A stretch of 64,000 nucleotides of DNA from Collinsella sp. (GCA_019413925.1 DXMY01000052.1:13308-77307), one strand, 5' to 3'. Shown: positions 9,292-18,467, numbered from the stretch's first letter. The notes: generated by a model not told the origin, from the sequence alone. Program-made: numbers and translations.

Positions 9292-10311
9292 ATGAGTAAC
9301 GTTCGCGTTTGTGTAGACGTTGTGGGTGGAGACGAGAAGCCCCAGGTTGTCCTCGACGGTATCGAGGCGGCGCTTGCGGCGGATCCCGATATCGAGGTCT
9401 TGGCCGTCGGCCCCGCAGAGATCGTGAACCCCTTTGCCGCGGCTCACGCTCGCGTTGAGGCCTTGGAGGCACCCGATGTCATCGCCATGGATGACGATCC
9501 CATTCGAGCCGTGATGACCAAGCGCAAGTCCTCGATCGTGCTTGCCTGCCGTGCTATCAAGAAGGGTAACGCGGATGCGTTCTTCTCTGCCGGCTCCACC
9601 GGCGCCATGACCGCTGCCGCTACCGCCTACGTGACGCCATTTAGGTATTTGGCGGAGGGCAAGAAGCAGCCGGTGCGTCCGTGCCTCACCAATGCACTGC
9701 CCAACCGCGCCGGCGGCCTGACGGTCCTGTGCGACATGGGCGCCAACCCCGATGTCGAGGTCGACGACATGGTACGTTTTGCCCAGATGGGTAGTGCCTA
9801 TGCGCGCGTCGTCTTGGGCAATGAGCATCCCCGCGTCGGTCTGCTCGGCAACGGTACCGAGGATGAGAAGGGCTCCAACTTTACCAAGGCGTGCTTCCCT
9901 GCCATGAAGGCCGCCGTCCCCGGCTTTGTGGGCAACTGCGAGGGTACCGACCTGACCTCGGGTAACTTTGACGTTGTCGTTGCCGATGGCATGTCGGGCA
10001 ACATCGCGCTCAAGGCAACCGAGGGCGCTGCTAAGTTTTTGCTGCAAGAGCTCAAGGGTGCCTTTATGGCTTCGCTCGGCACCAAGATCGCCGCGCTGCT
10101 CATCAAAAAGCAGATGCGCGAGATCAAGGCAAAGCTCTCGGGCGATGCTAAGGGTGGCGCGATTCTGCTGGGCCTGCGTGGCGTGGTCCTGATCGGCCAC
10201 GGTGCCACCTCGGTCGAGGCCGTCAAAAACGGTACGCTCGCCGCGGCGGAGGCCGTGCGCGCCGGGCTGGTCGAGAACGTCGCCAACTCTATGGACGGCA
10301 TCGTTTTGTAG
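9292..10311 (+). CDS. plsX: Phosphate acyltransferase PlsX
   Basis: 339 aa. PlsX converts acyl-ACP to acyl-phosphate for phosphatidic acid synthesis at the membrane surface. The N-terminal VDVVGGDEKPQVVLDGI is the family motif (usually DAMGGD). Later motifs FFSAGSTGAMTAAA, CDMGANPDVE and GLLGNGTEDEKG are also family-typical. ATG 9292 has AAGGAG 7 nt upstream; ATG 9286 is too close to that site. The usual plsX-fabD-fabG-acpP order is reduced here to plsX-acpP. Confidence 0.94.
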   Translation: MSNVRVCVDVVGGDEKPQVVLDGIEAALAADPDIEVLAVGPAEIVNPFAAAHARVEALEAPDVIAMDDDPIRAVMTKRKSSIVLACRAIKKGNADAFFSAGSTGAMTAAATAYVTPFRYLAEGKKQPVRPCLTNALPNRAGGLTVLCDMGANPDVEVDDMVRFAQMGSAYARVVLGNEHPRVGLLGNGTEDEKGSNFTKACFPAMKAAVPGFVGNCEGTDLTSGNFDVVVADGMSGNIALKATEGAAKFLLQELKGAFMASLGTKIAALLIKKQMREIKAKLSGDAKGGAILLGLRGVVLIGHGATSVEAVKNGTLAAAEAVRAGLVENVANSMDGIVL

Positions 10312-10435
10312 GAGCGAGTTAGAGCGCTGTTATGTGCCTCGCGGCCTTCGTCGTGGGGTAGAATCAAAACCGTGTCTTGGCGCTGCGCTTGCGGCGCCAG
10401 CGCGTTGATGTTCACGCAATACGAGAGGAAGCGCT

Positions 10436-10678
10436 ATGGACCGCTCCGAAATCTTCGATAAGATCGCCGAAGTCGCCGCTGACGTTCTGGGCGTCGATGT
10501 CGCCGACATTAGTGACGAGACTACCTTTGACGATCTCGATGCCGATTCGCTCGAGCGTCTGCAGCTGGTGACGGCCATCGAGGACGAGTTCGACCTCGAG
10601 ATCGATGACGAGACCCTGCTGTCGCTCAACTCTGTCGCCGACGCTGTCGACGCTATTGAAAACGCCAAGGAGGCCTAA
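10436..10678 (+). CDS. acpP: Acyl carrier protein
   Basis: 80 aa, acidic, with the phosphopantetheine attachment site DADSLERLQLV (Ser38). It carries acyl chains in fatty acid synthesis. The sequence after Ser is less canonical than the usual DSLDxVELV, but the fold pattern is complete. Located between plsX and rnc with no fabD or fabG. TAGAAT at 10359-10364 may be its -10 box; no good -35 is visible. Confidence 0.94.
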   Translation: MDRSEIFDKIAEVAADVLGVDVADISDETTFDDLDADSLERLQLVTAIEDEFDLEIDDETLLSLNSVADAVDAIENAKEA

Positions 10679-10681
10679 GTC

Positions 10682-11407
10682 TTGGCTTTATCTCAACGAC
10701 TCGCGCGCGCCCAGGAAATCCTGGGCCACGAGTTCAATAACAAGGTGCTGCTGCGCGCGGCGCTCACGCACCCTTCTGCCGTGGAAGGTCAGCCCGTCTC
10801 GGCGAGTTATGAGCGCCTTGAGTTTTTGGGCGATTCCATTTTGGGCGCCGTGGTTGCCCGCTCGCTCTTTGAGTCCTATCCGGAGTTTGACGAGGGCAAG
10901 CTTACGCGCCTGAAGGTGTCGCTCGTCTCGGGCGCCACGCTGTCCGAGGTGTCCCATGAGCTGGGCATCGACGACATCATCATCTTTGGTGCCTCCGAGA
11001 CCGGCACGGGCGCGCGCGGTCTGCACTCGGCGCTCGAGAACGTCTACGAGTCGCTCGTGGGCGCCCTGTACCTGGATGCCGGCTGGGATGCGGCGGCGGA
11101 GTTCATCCACCGCACGCTTAAGCCGCACCTGGCCTCCGAGCGTGCCGAGCACCCCGCGAACCCCAAGTCGTTTTTGCAGGAGTGCGTGCAGGCCGACGGC
11201 CACGAGCCTCCGGCGTACAAGCTCGTTGGCTCTGAGGGCCCGGCACACGCGCCGACCTTTACCGCCGTGGTGCTCATCGACGGTATTCGTCAAGGCCGCG
11301 GCACCGGTTCCTCCAAGAAGGAGGCCGAGGGTGCCGCTGCGCTCGAGGCGCTCGACCGCATGGGCTACACCACCAACGGCGTGATTCTCAACAAAAAGCC
11401 TGTTTAA
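10682..11407 (+). CDS. rnc: Ribonuclease III
   Basis: 241 aa. The RNase III signature ERLEFLGDSILG begins near residue 44, with catalytic acidic residues there and in ENVYESLVGALYLDAG. A double-stranded RNA-binding domain occupies about residues 160-232 (SFLQECVQADG and GTGSSKKEAEGAAALEAL). It cuts double-stranded RNA in rRNA and mRNA processing. The start is TTG with AAGGAGG 7 nt upstream, overlapping the end of acpP. The order acpP-rnc-smc-ftsY-ffh is widely conserved. Confidence 0.96.
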   Translation: MALSQRLARAQEILGHEFNNKVLLRAALTHPSAVEGQPVSASYERLEFLGDSILGAVVARSLFESYPEFDEGKLTRLKVSLVSGATLSEVSHELGIDDIIIFGASETGTGARGLHSALENVYESLVGALYLDAGWDAAAEFIHRTLKPHLASERAEHPANPKSFLQECVQADGHEPPAYKLVGSEGPAHAPTFTAVVLIDGIRQGRGTGSSKKEAEGAAALEALDRMGYTTNGVILNKKPV

Positions 11408-11417
11408 GCGAGGAACC

Positions 11418-14400
11418 GTGTATCTCAAGTCCCTCACGCTCAAAGGGTTCAAGTCGTTTGCCGACCGCGCCCACATGACGTTTGAGCCGGGCCTGACCGT
11501 CATCGTCGGTCCCAATGGCTCGGGAAAATCGAACATCTCCGACTCGATTCTGTGGGTCCTGGGCGAGCAGAGCGCCAAGCAGCTGCGCGGCCAGGCTATG
11601 GAGGACGTCATCTTCTCGGGCTCGTCGGCGCGCAAGCCGGTGGGTGTTGCCGAGGTCACGTTGGTGCTCGATAACTCGGACCATATGCTGCCCGTCGACT
11701 TTGATGAGGTCGCCATCACCCGTCGTATGTATCGCTCGGGCGAAAGCGAGTACCTCATCAACTCGAGCCCGTGCCGCCTGATGGACATCCAGGACATCTT
11801 GCACGATTCGGGACTGGGCAAGGATACGCACTCCATCATCAGCCAGGGCAAGCTCGATGCCATTTTGCAGAGCCGCCCTGAGGAGCGCCGCGCCCTGATC
11901 GAGGAGGCTGCCGGCATCTCCAAGCACAAGCGTCGCAAGGAGCGTGCGCTCAAAAAGATTAAGTCGATGGACGAGCACCTGACCCGTGCCCGCGATATCA
12001 ACAAGGAAATCGCCCGTCAGCTGCGACCGCTGGAGCGTCAGGTCGATCGCGCGCGCAAGTACAAAGAGCTGTCCTCGCGCGCGAACGAGCTTACGCAGAT
12101 GCTGGCTGTCGATGAGCTTCGTTCGCTGCAGTCGCAGTGGAACGACCTGGAGAGCCGCTCCAAGGAAGGTGCTGCCGAGCTGGAGCTTGCGCAGTACCGC
12201 ATGGGTGAAAAGGAGCGCGAGCTCGAGAAGCTCCAGGTTATGCTTGAGGAAAAGGGCCTGTTTGTGGGCGACTTGGGCGAGCAGCGCCGCCATATGCAAG
12301 ATGTGGTCGGCCGTATTAACTCCGACATGCGCCTGCTCGAGGAAAAGGGTCACAACATGGTGTCGCGCCTGTCTGACATGCGCGGGCAGATTTCGAGCTC
12401 CGAGCATCAGCGTCGTCGCGTGGTCGAGGAGCTCGAGGACGCGCGTGCGCAGCTTGAGGAAGTGACCGGCGCGCACATGCAGGCCCAGGAGGACGTTGAC
12501 GCCGCTGGTCCTGCCGCCGCAGAGCTCCACGAGCGGCGCGTGGCGCTCGACAATCAGATATCGCAGCTCACGCGCGAGCAACGCGATGTGCAGCGCGTAG
12601 CCGATAACGCCGCGCTCGAGCTCGCCAAGGTGAAGGATTCCTTGAGCAATGCCGAGGTCGAGGACAACATGTATGCCTCGCGCCTGGAGCAGATCGACGA
12701 GCAGCTCGAGGAGGTCATGGCCTCGCTCGAGAGCCGTCGCGACCGCGCCGAGGAGCTTGAGGGCGCTCTTGAGGAAGCGCGCCAGGCCCAGGCCGATGCG
12801 CGTGAGGCCACCGAGGTCGCCCGTGCAGCCCTGAAGGACTTGCGTAATCGTGAGAGTGAGGCACGCAACAAGCTGTCCGAGGTGCGCTCGGAGCTTGCCA
12901 GCCAAAAGAAACTCGATGCCCGCATGGCCGACAGCTCGCCGCTCGTGAGCCGTCTGGTGGGTGCGCTGGGCGATGATGTTTCGGGCCGCCTGGGTGACGT
13001 GCTCGAAGCCCCGCGCGAGCTTGAGGGCCTGGTTGAGCAATTGCTCGCCGGCGATATCGATGCGCTGCTGTTTGATGACGCCGCCACGCTTGAGCGTGCC
13101 GGTCGTGCGGCTCTGGACCAAAAGAAGGCCTCGGGCGAGGTGCTGCTGGTGGCGCGCGGCGTGAGCGGCTCTACCGCCGCTGAGGGCGCTGCCGGTACCC
13201 GCCTGGTTGATCGTCTGTCCGTGCGCGCAGGCTACGGACCCGTCGTCGAGGCGCTGCTCGGCGGCTATTACGTAGTGGACGATCTTTCTGCCGCGCTTTC
13301 GGCGCCGGTCGTTGACGGCGTGACTTACGTGACCCCCGATGGCGCCCGCGTCGCCTGCGGCGGCCTGGTGCGTGTGGGCCTCGATGCCGGCGAGGCGTCT
13401 GGTGCTCTGGAGCGTAAGCGTCGCATTCGCGAGCTGGAGGGGCTTGAGCCCGATTTGGCCGCTGTGTTTGAGCATGTGTCGGATCAGGTCGTCGAGGCCA
13501 ATGCGGCCGTTGAGGAAGCGCGTGCCGCTGAGGGCGATGCCGCCGGTGAGATTGCCCGTCTTGAGGGCGAGCGCCGCTCGCTGCTCTCCGAGATCGGCCG
13601 CCTGGAGCAAAGCGCCAACAATGCCGAGGTCGAGCGCGTGCGCATCTCCAAGCGCCGCGAGCAGGCTGCCGAGGCCGTTCGTGCCGCGCGCCCGCGCGTT
13701 GACGAGCTCACCCGTTCGCGTGACGAGGCGCGTGCACAGGCAAGCGACCTGGGTCTCCAGATTGCCGAGGCCAACGATGAGCTCGATCGCGTTCGCCGTG
13801 ACGATTCCGAGGCCGCCGGTAAGCTCGCCGATGCCAAGGTGCGCCTGGCCCAGACGAGCGAGCGCCTGCGTTCGCTGAAGGGCCGCGTGCCCGACCTTGA
13901 GCATCGTCTTGAGGGCATCGACCGTCGTATCCGCGGAACACGCCAGGCTTCGCGCTCGCTCGAGCTGCTGCGCCTGCGCGTCGACCCCATGCACGAACGC
14001 TATTCTGCCCTGTTGGAACGCGCGTCGGATTGGGCAGCGCGCCTGCGTGACCAGGCCTCTCTGGAGGAGGCGGACTCCGCTTCGCTCAAGAAGTCCATCG
14101 AGGATGCCAAGGCAGAGGTTGCCCGCGCTAAGGAGCGAGTCGATACCGCCTCTGTCACGCAAAACGAGTTCAAGGTCGCGCGTGGCAAGCTCGAGGTGCA
14201 GGTCGAGGCTGCCATCAAGGCCATTACCGCCGATGGCACGACGGTGCTCGAGGAAGCGCTCATGCTTCCGGTGCCCACGGACCGCGATGCCGCCGAGCGC
14301 GAACTCAACCAGCTTGTGCGCCAGATCAACAACCTTGGTCCCGTTAACCAAGTTGCCATGGAGGAGTACGAGCAGCTCAAGCGCCGCGCCGACTACATCG

Positions 14401-14954
14401 AGGAGCAGCTGGCCGATCTGGAGAGCGCGCGCAAGGCGCTCACCAAGATCACGGTGGCCATTGATCGCAAGATGCGGAAGGCCTTCCTGGTGACGTTTGA
14501 GAAGGTCGACGCGAACTTCCGCGAGATCTTCGCTATGCTCTTCCCGGGCGGCCAGGCTCATCTGGAGATGACCGATCCCGAGCATCCTGCCGAGACGGGT
14601 ATCGAGGTCGTGGCGCAGCCGCGCGGCAAGCGCATCACCAAGATGATGCTCATGTCGGGCGGCGAGAAGAGTCTGACGGCGCTCGCCCTGCTTTTTGCCG
14701 TGTACCGCACGCGTACGGTTCCGTTCTATGTGCTGGACGAGGTCGAGGCGGCGCTTGATGACGCTAACCTGTCCAAGCTCATCGGAGCCCTCGATGTGCT
14801 GCGTTCCGATACACAGCTCTTGGTTATCTCGCATCAGCGCCGTACTATGGAGGACGCTGACGTCCTCTATGGCGTCTCGATGCAAGCCGACGGCGTCAGT
14901 CGCGTCGTCTCGCAAAAACTCGATCGCGAAACCGGAAAGGTCGTGAATGCATAA
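11418..14954 (+). CDS. smc: Chromosome segregation protein SMC
   Basis: 1178 aa. An ABC-type head is split by two long coiled coils and a hinge. Walker A GPNGSGKSN starts at residue 31. The hinge, richer in Gly and Val, lies near residues 505-660. The C-terminal signature MSGGEKSLTALALLFA is followed by Walker B FYVLDEVEAALDD. It condenses and organises the chromosome, normally with ScpA and ScpB (not in this window). GTG start. The stop overlaps the ftsY ATG (TAATG). The long antisense open frame here is a codon-bias shadow. Confidence 0.97.
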   Translation: MYLKSLTLKGFKSFADRAHMTFEPGLTVIVGPNGSGKSNISDSILWVLGEQSAKQLRGQAMEDVIFSGSSARKPVGVAEVTLVLDNSDHMLPVDFDEVAITRRMYRSGESEYLINSSPCRLMDIQDILHDSGLGKDTHSIISQGKLDAILQSRPEERRALIEEAAGISKHKRRKERALKKIKSMDEHLTRARDINKEIARQLRPLERQVDRARKYKELSSRANELTQMLAVDELRSLQSQWNDLESRSKEGAAELELAQYRMGEKERELEKLQVMLEEKGLFVGDLGEQRRHMQDVVGRINSDMRLLEEKGHNMVSRLSDMRGQISSSEHQRRRVVEELEDARAQLEEVTGAHMQAQEDVDAAGPAAAELHERRVALDNQISQLTREQRDVQRVADNAALELAKVKDSLSNAEVEDNMYASRLEQIDEQLEEVMASLESRRDRAEELEGALEEARQAQADAREATEVARAALKDLRNRESEARNKLSEVRSELASQKKLDARMADSSPLVSRLVGALGDDVSGRLGDVLEAPRELEGLVEQLLAGDIDALLFDDAATLERAGRAALDQKKASGEVLLVARGVSGSTAAEGAAGTRLVDRLSVRAGYGPVVEALLGGYYVVDDLSAALSAPVVDGVTYVTPDGARVACGGLVRVGLDAGEASGALERKRRIRELEGLEPDLAAVFEHVSDQVVEANAAVEEARAAEGDAAGEIARLEGERRSLLSEIGRLEQSANNAEVERVRISKRREQAAEAVRAARPRVDELTRSRDEARAQASDLGLQIAEANDELDRVRRDDSEAAGKLADAKVRLAQTSERLRSLKGRVPDLEHRLEGIDRRIRGTRQASRSLELLRLRVDPMHERYSALLERASDWAARLRDQASLEEADSASLKKSIEDAKAEVARAKERVDTASVTQNEFKVARGKLEVQVEAAIKAITADGTTVLEEALMLPVPTDRDAAERELNQLVRQINNLGPVNQVAMEEYEQLKRRADYIEEQLADLESARKALTKITVAIDRKMRKAFLVTFEKVDANFREIFAMLFPGGQAHLEMTDPEHPAETGIEVVAQPRGKRITKMMLMSGGEKSLTALALLFAVYRTRTVPFYVLDEVEAALDDANLSKLIGALDVLRSDTQLLVISHQRRTMEDADVLYGVSMQADGVSRVVSQKLDRETGKVVNA

Positions 14955-15871
14955 TGGGATTCTTCGATGCTCTCTCGCGCGGACTTGAGCGCAGCCGCGA
15001 GGCCCTCAACGAGGTCTTCTACTTTGGCGGTGAGGTCGACGAGGATTTTTGGGAGGACCTGGAGGACACCCTCGTAATGGGTGACATGGGCGCCGAGGTC
15101 GCTATCAAGGTCTCCGATGACCTGCGCGATGCCGCGGCCAAGAAGAACCTCAAGACCGCTCCGCAGCTTCGCCGCGCCCTGGCCGAGCAGCTTGAGCAGC
15201 ACTTTGTGCCCATCGAGCGAGATCCGTTCTCCGATACGCCGAGCTGCGTGCTGTTTGTGGGCATTAACGGTGCCGGCAAGACCACGACGGTCGGTAAGAT
15301 CGCGAGCGCCATGGCTGCCCGCGGCAAGAACGTGGTGATCGGTTCGGCCGACACCTTCCGCGCCGCCGCCATCGAGCAGCTTGATGTGTGGGGCCAGCGC
15401 GCTGGCGTCCCCGTCATCAAGCGCGACCGCGGCTCCGACCCGGCAAGTGTTTGCTACGACGTGCTCGACGAGGCCGACAAGCGCGGCAGCGACCTGGTGC
15501 TTATCGATACCGCCGGCCGTCTACACACGAGCCCTGAGCTCATGCGCGAGCTTGCCAAGGTGGTCAATGTGACCCGTAAGCGCGCCGCCAATATGGCCGC
15601 CGGTCCCATGCCGGTTTCGGTCGTGCTTGTGATCGACGCCGCGACGGGCCAAAACGGTCTGAACCAGGCGCTCGAGTTTAACGAGGCGCTGGGCCTGGAC
15701 GGTATTATCATGACTAAGCTCGACGGCACGGCTAAGGGCGGCATCGCCATGGCCGTGGCCGAGAAGCTCAAGCTCCCGATCCTGCGCATCGGCGTGGGCG
15801 AGCAGGTCGATGACCTGCAGGAGTTCAATGCCAAAGATTTCTGCCGCGCCCTGGTGGGCGAGTCCAATTAA
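14954..15871 (+). CDS. ftsY: Signal recognition particle receptor FtsY
   Basis: 305 aa. An NG-domain GTPase that docks SRP-ribosome complexes at the membrane. G1 is GINGAGKTTTVGKI near residue 103, followed by DTFRAAAIEQL, DTAGRLHTS and TKLDGTAKGG. It has almost no acidic A domain, so membrane binding depends on the short N-terminal helix (MGFFDALSRGLERSREAL), as in many Gram-positives. Coupled to smc upstream and 10 bases before ffh; the ffh ribosome binding site overlaps its stop. Confidence 0.97.
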   Translation: MGFFDALSRGLERSREALNEVFYFGGEVDEDFWEDLEDTLVMGDMGAEVAIKVSDDLRDAAAKKNLKTAPQLRRALAEQLEQHFVPIERDPFSDTPSCVLFVGINGAGKTTTVGKIASAMAARGKNVVIGSADTFRAAAIEQLDVWGQRAGVPVIKRDRGSDPASVCYDVLDEADKRGSDLVLIDTAGRLHTSPELMRELAKVVNVTRKRAANMAAGPMPVSVVLVIDAATGQNGLNQALEFNEALGLDGIIMTKLDGTAKGGIAMAVAEKLKLPILRIGVGEQVDDLQEFNAKDFCRALVGESN

Positions 15872-15881
15872 GGAGTGACTA

Positions 15882-17357
15882 GTGTTTGATTCCCTGAGCG
15901 ATCGCCTCAACGACACATTTGACCGCCTGCGCGGCAAGGGCAAGCTGACCGAGGCCGATATTACTTCGGCCATGCGCGATATTCGCATGGCGCTGCTCGA
16001 GGCCGACGTTAACTTTAAGGTTGTCAAGGAGTTCGTCGCCAAGACTAAGGAGCGCTGCATGACCGCAGAGGTCATGGAGTCGCTCTCTCCGGCGCAAAAC
16101 GTCGTCAAGATCGTGCTCGACGAGCTTACCGAGATGCTCGGCTCCACCGAGAGCAAGCTCGTCTTTAGCAACCGTATTCCCAATGTCATCATGCTTGTGG
16201 GTCTGCAGGGCTCCGGTAAGACCACGGCTGCCGTAAAGCTGGCCTACCTGCTCAAGAAGCAGGGCCGCTCGCCGTTGCTCGCCGCGTGCGACGTCTACCG
16301 TCCCGCTGCTGCCGACCAGCTGGCCACGCTCGGTGGCGAGATCGGCGTACCGGTCTTCCGTGGCGATGGCGAGCACCCGGTTGACATCGCCAAGGGCGCC
16401 ATTCAGGAGGCCGTTGACCACCTGCGTGACGTGGTCATTGTCGATACCGCCGGACGTCTTCAGATCGATGAGCAGATGATGCAGGAGGCCGTGGACATCA
16501 AGAAGGCCGTCAAGCCCGATCAGGTGCTGATGGTCGTCGATGCCATGACCGGTCAGGATATCGTCAACGTCGTCTCGACCTTCGCCGAGCGCACCGACTT
16601 TGACGGCGTGATTATCTCTAAGCTCGACGGCGACGCGCGTGGCGGCGGCGCGCTTTCCGTGCGCCAGGTGACCGGCAAGCCCATCAAGTTTGTGAGCATG
16701 GGCGAGAAGCCCGATTCGCTGGAGCCGTTCTACCCCGATCGTATGGCCAAGCGCATTCTGGGTATGGGCGACGTTGTCGGCATTATCGAGAAGGCCCAGG
16801 AGGCGGCCGACGCCGAGCAGCTCGAGGCCGCCGAGCGCATGCTGCGCGAGGGCTTTACCATGAACGACATGCTCGACCAGATGAAGGCCGTCAAGAAGAT
16901 GGGCGGCATGAAGGGCATTCTGGGCATGCTCCCCGGTGGCCAGCGTGCGCTTAACCAGATGGGTGGTAACCTGGACGAAGGTATCTTCGATAAGAACGAG
17001 GCCATCATCATGTCGATGACCAAGGAGGAGCGTCTTCGCCCCTCCATCATCAACGGTCAGCGCCGTGCCCGCATTGCCAAGGGCGCCGGCGTGACCCCCA
17101 CCGAGGTCAATAGCCTTATGAAGCAGTGGGGCGAGATGAATAAGATGATGGGCCGCATGCGCACGATGGCCAATCAGGCGCAGGCCGGCGGCAAGAAGGG
17201 CAAGAAGGGTAAGAAGGGCAAAAAGATGCGCATGCCCAGTATTCCCGGTCTGGATGCCATGGGGCTGGGCGGCATGGGCGGCCTGGGAACGGGCGGCCCC
17301 AAGTCCGATATGGACCTGCTGCGCCAGATGGAAGCGCAGATGCGCAACAAGAAGTAA
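15882..17357 (+). CDS. ffh: Signal recognition particle protein Ffh
   Basis: 491 aa. N and G domains (G1 GLQGSGKTTAAVKLA near residue 107; DVYRPAAADQL; DTAGRLQIDEQM; SKLDGDARGGGALS) are followed by a Met-rich M domain (about 330-440) that binds signal peptides and 4.5S RNA. The C-terminus has a Lys-Gly repeat (KKGKKGKKGKK) and a Gly/Met-rich end. GTG start with AAGGAG just upstream. Forms the SRP pathway with FtsY. Confidence 0.97.
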   Translation: MFDSLSDRLNDTFDRLRGKGKLTEADITSAMRDIRMALLEADVNFKVVKEFVAKTKERCMTAEVMESLSPAQNVVKIVLDELTEMLGSTESKLVFSNRIPNVIMLVGLQGSGKTTAAVKLAYLLKKQGRSPLLAACDVYRPAAADQLATLGGEIGVPVFRGDGEHPVDIAKGAIQEAVDHLRDVVIVDTAGRLQIDEQMMQEAVDIKKAVKPDQVLMVVDAMTGQDIVNVVSTFAERTDFDGVIISKLDGDARGGGALSVRQVTGKPIKFVSMGEKPDSLEPFYPDRMAKRILGMGDVVGIIEKAQEAADAEQLEAAERMLREGFTMNDMLDQMKAVKKMGGMKGILGMLPGGQRALNQMGGNLDEGIFDKNEAIIMSMTKEERLRPSIINGQRRARIAKGAGVTPTEVNSLMKQWGEMNKMMGRMRTMANQAQAGGKKGKKGKKGKKMRMPSIPGLDAMGLGGMGGLGTGGPKSDMDLLRQMEAQMRNKK

Positions 17358-17377
17358 CGACTAGTTGAGTCGTGTAT

Positions 17378-17425
17378 GGCGAAGGCCGCCTGGATGGTAT
17401 TCCAGGCGGCCTTCGCCGTTTGTTC
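17378..17425 (+). terminator. Terminator after ffh
   Basis: A perfect 17-bp stem (GGCGAAGGCCGCCTGGA and its complement) with a 6-nt loop, followed by GTTTGTT. It ends the smc-ftsY-ffh operon and separates it from the convergent gene. Confidence 0.88.
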
Positions 17426-17484
17426 GCCGTTTGTTCGCTGGTTGTCGCACGCGTGGAAGCGCGTTCTCGACGAGGTGCTTGCCG

Positions 17485-18249
17485 CTAGTGGCAGCCGCAG
17501 CCTTCGTGCCCGTCATGGTCGTGGTGACCGTGGCAGCCGCAGGACTCGCCATGCTCGTGGATGTGCTCGTGATCATGTCCATGGCAGTCGCAGGTGGCCT
17601 CGCCGTTCTGTGCGAGCGTGCCGGCAATGAGGGCCTCGACGCAGGCATCGCAGCTGCCCTGGGCGCCCGCATAGACCGTGATGCCGGCTTGGGCAAGCGC
17701 GTTGATAGCGCCGCCGCCGATACCGCCGCAAATGAGCGTGTCAACGCCACCGTTGGCAAGCAGGCCCGCCAAGGCGCCGTGGCCGGTGCCACCGGTGCCC
17801 ACGACCTGCTCGTTGAGCACCTTGCCATCCTGGATGTCGTAGATCTTGAACTGCTCGCTGCGGCCAAAGTGCATAAAGATGTTGCCGTTGTCGTACGTCG
17901 TTGCCACCCTCATGGTGCCGACCTCCTTTGCTGGCCATGCGGCCGTCGTCGTGGCGATGGGGGAGTACGCGATATTGCCGCCCTCGATGACGAGCGCTCG
18001 TCCGTTGACCAGCGCATCGGCCACCTTGCGATGCGCGCGGCTGCAAATGGCCGCCACCGTTGCACGGGCGATGCCCATCTGCTGGGCGACCGCCTCTTGG
18101 TTGAGACCTTCCAGGTCGCACAGGCGCAGCACCTCAAGCTCGTCGACGGTCATGTCGATGGCATCACCGCTGGCCAGGCCATCGGGGGTGAAGCCGCGGT
18201 ATTCGGGGATGATCCCGACGCGGCGCAGTTTTTCGCGTCTTCCTGCCAT
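17485..18249 (-). CDS. DUF134 DNA-binding / NifX-like metal-cluster fusion protein with His/Cys tail
   Basis: 254 aa in three parts. Residues 1-100 match DUF134: the DELEVLRLCDLEGLNQEAVA segment and helix-turn-helix QQMGIARATVAAICSRAHRK, then NGRALVIEGG. From about 113 to 215 is a dinitrogenase-cofactor (NifX/NifB-type) domain starting MRVATTYDNGNIFMHFGRSE with GTGGTGHGALAG and ICGGIGGGAINALAQAGI. The last 40 residues are a His/Cys/Asp-rich tail (GHDHEHIHEHGESCGCHGHH). Family knowledge suggests a metal- or cluster-responsive regulator; the ligand is unknown. ATG 18249 has AGGAG 6 nt upstream. A perfect internal ribosome binding site precedes the NifX domain. Two palindromes lie upstream. Confidence 0.85.
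   Translation of the reverse strand: MAGRREKLRRVGIIPEYRGFTPDGLASGDAIDMTVDELEVLRLCDLEGLNQEAVAQQMGIARATVAAICSRAHRKVADALVNGRALVIEGGNIAYSPIATTTAAWPAKEVGTMRVATTYDNGNIFMHFGRSEQFKIYDIQDGKVLNEQVVGTGGTGHGALAGLLANGGVDTLICGGIGGGAINALAQAGITVYAGAQGSCDACVEALIAGTLAQNGEATCDCHGHDHEHIHEHGESCGCHGHHDHDGHEGCGCH
17911..17929 (-). promoter_or_regulatory. Internal ribosome binding site and ATG inside the DUF134-NifX gene
   Basis: On the minus strand AAAGGAGG (17929-17922) lies 8 nt before an in-frame ATG (17913). Translation from there would give a 142-aa protein of just the NifX-like domain and metal-binding tail. The match to the anti-Shine-Dalgarno is better than at the gene's own start. Confidence 0.55.
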
Positions 18250-18263
18250 GCACACTCCTTATC

Positions 18264-18330
18264 TGACATATGTCAACAATAGGATAACGCGTTAGTCGTT
18301 GGGCGCAAGGCATTTCTGGCATATGTCAGA
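18264..18330. promoter_or_regulatory. Paired palindromic operator candidates
   Basis: TGACATATGTCA (18264-18275) is a perfect 12-bp palindrome. TCTGGCATATGTCAGA (18315-18330) is the same motif with one mismatch between halves. Their centres are 53 bp apart, close to five helical turns, so both would face one side of the DNA. They lie between the DUF134-NifX gene and thyA. Confidence 0.6.
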
Positions 18331-18406
18331 AAAAGGCTAAGATGCCTCGTTGCCGCTTGCGGAGCCGCGCTGCCGTGCATTGCGTGTGCCGGACTAAGTG
18401 TCCAAT

Positions 18407-18433
18407 TCGACACTCGCGCGCCTGGGCTACAAT
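18407..18433 (+). promoter_or_regulatory. Probable thyA promoter
   Basis: TCGACA (18407-18412) and TACAAT (18428-18433) are separated by 15 bp, about 35 bp before the thyA start. A short inverted repeat GTGTC/GACAC (18398-18413) overlaps the -35. Confidence 0.4.
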
Positions 18434-18467
18434 AAATCTCGCTTATAGGCGACTGACAGGAGGGTCA

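Noticed and set aside
11388..14915. Very long open frame on the minus strand opposite smc
   Set aside because: It mirrors smc codon bias in high-GC DNA, has a repetitive low-complexity product and no ribosome site; smc has all family motifs.
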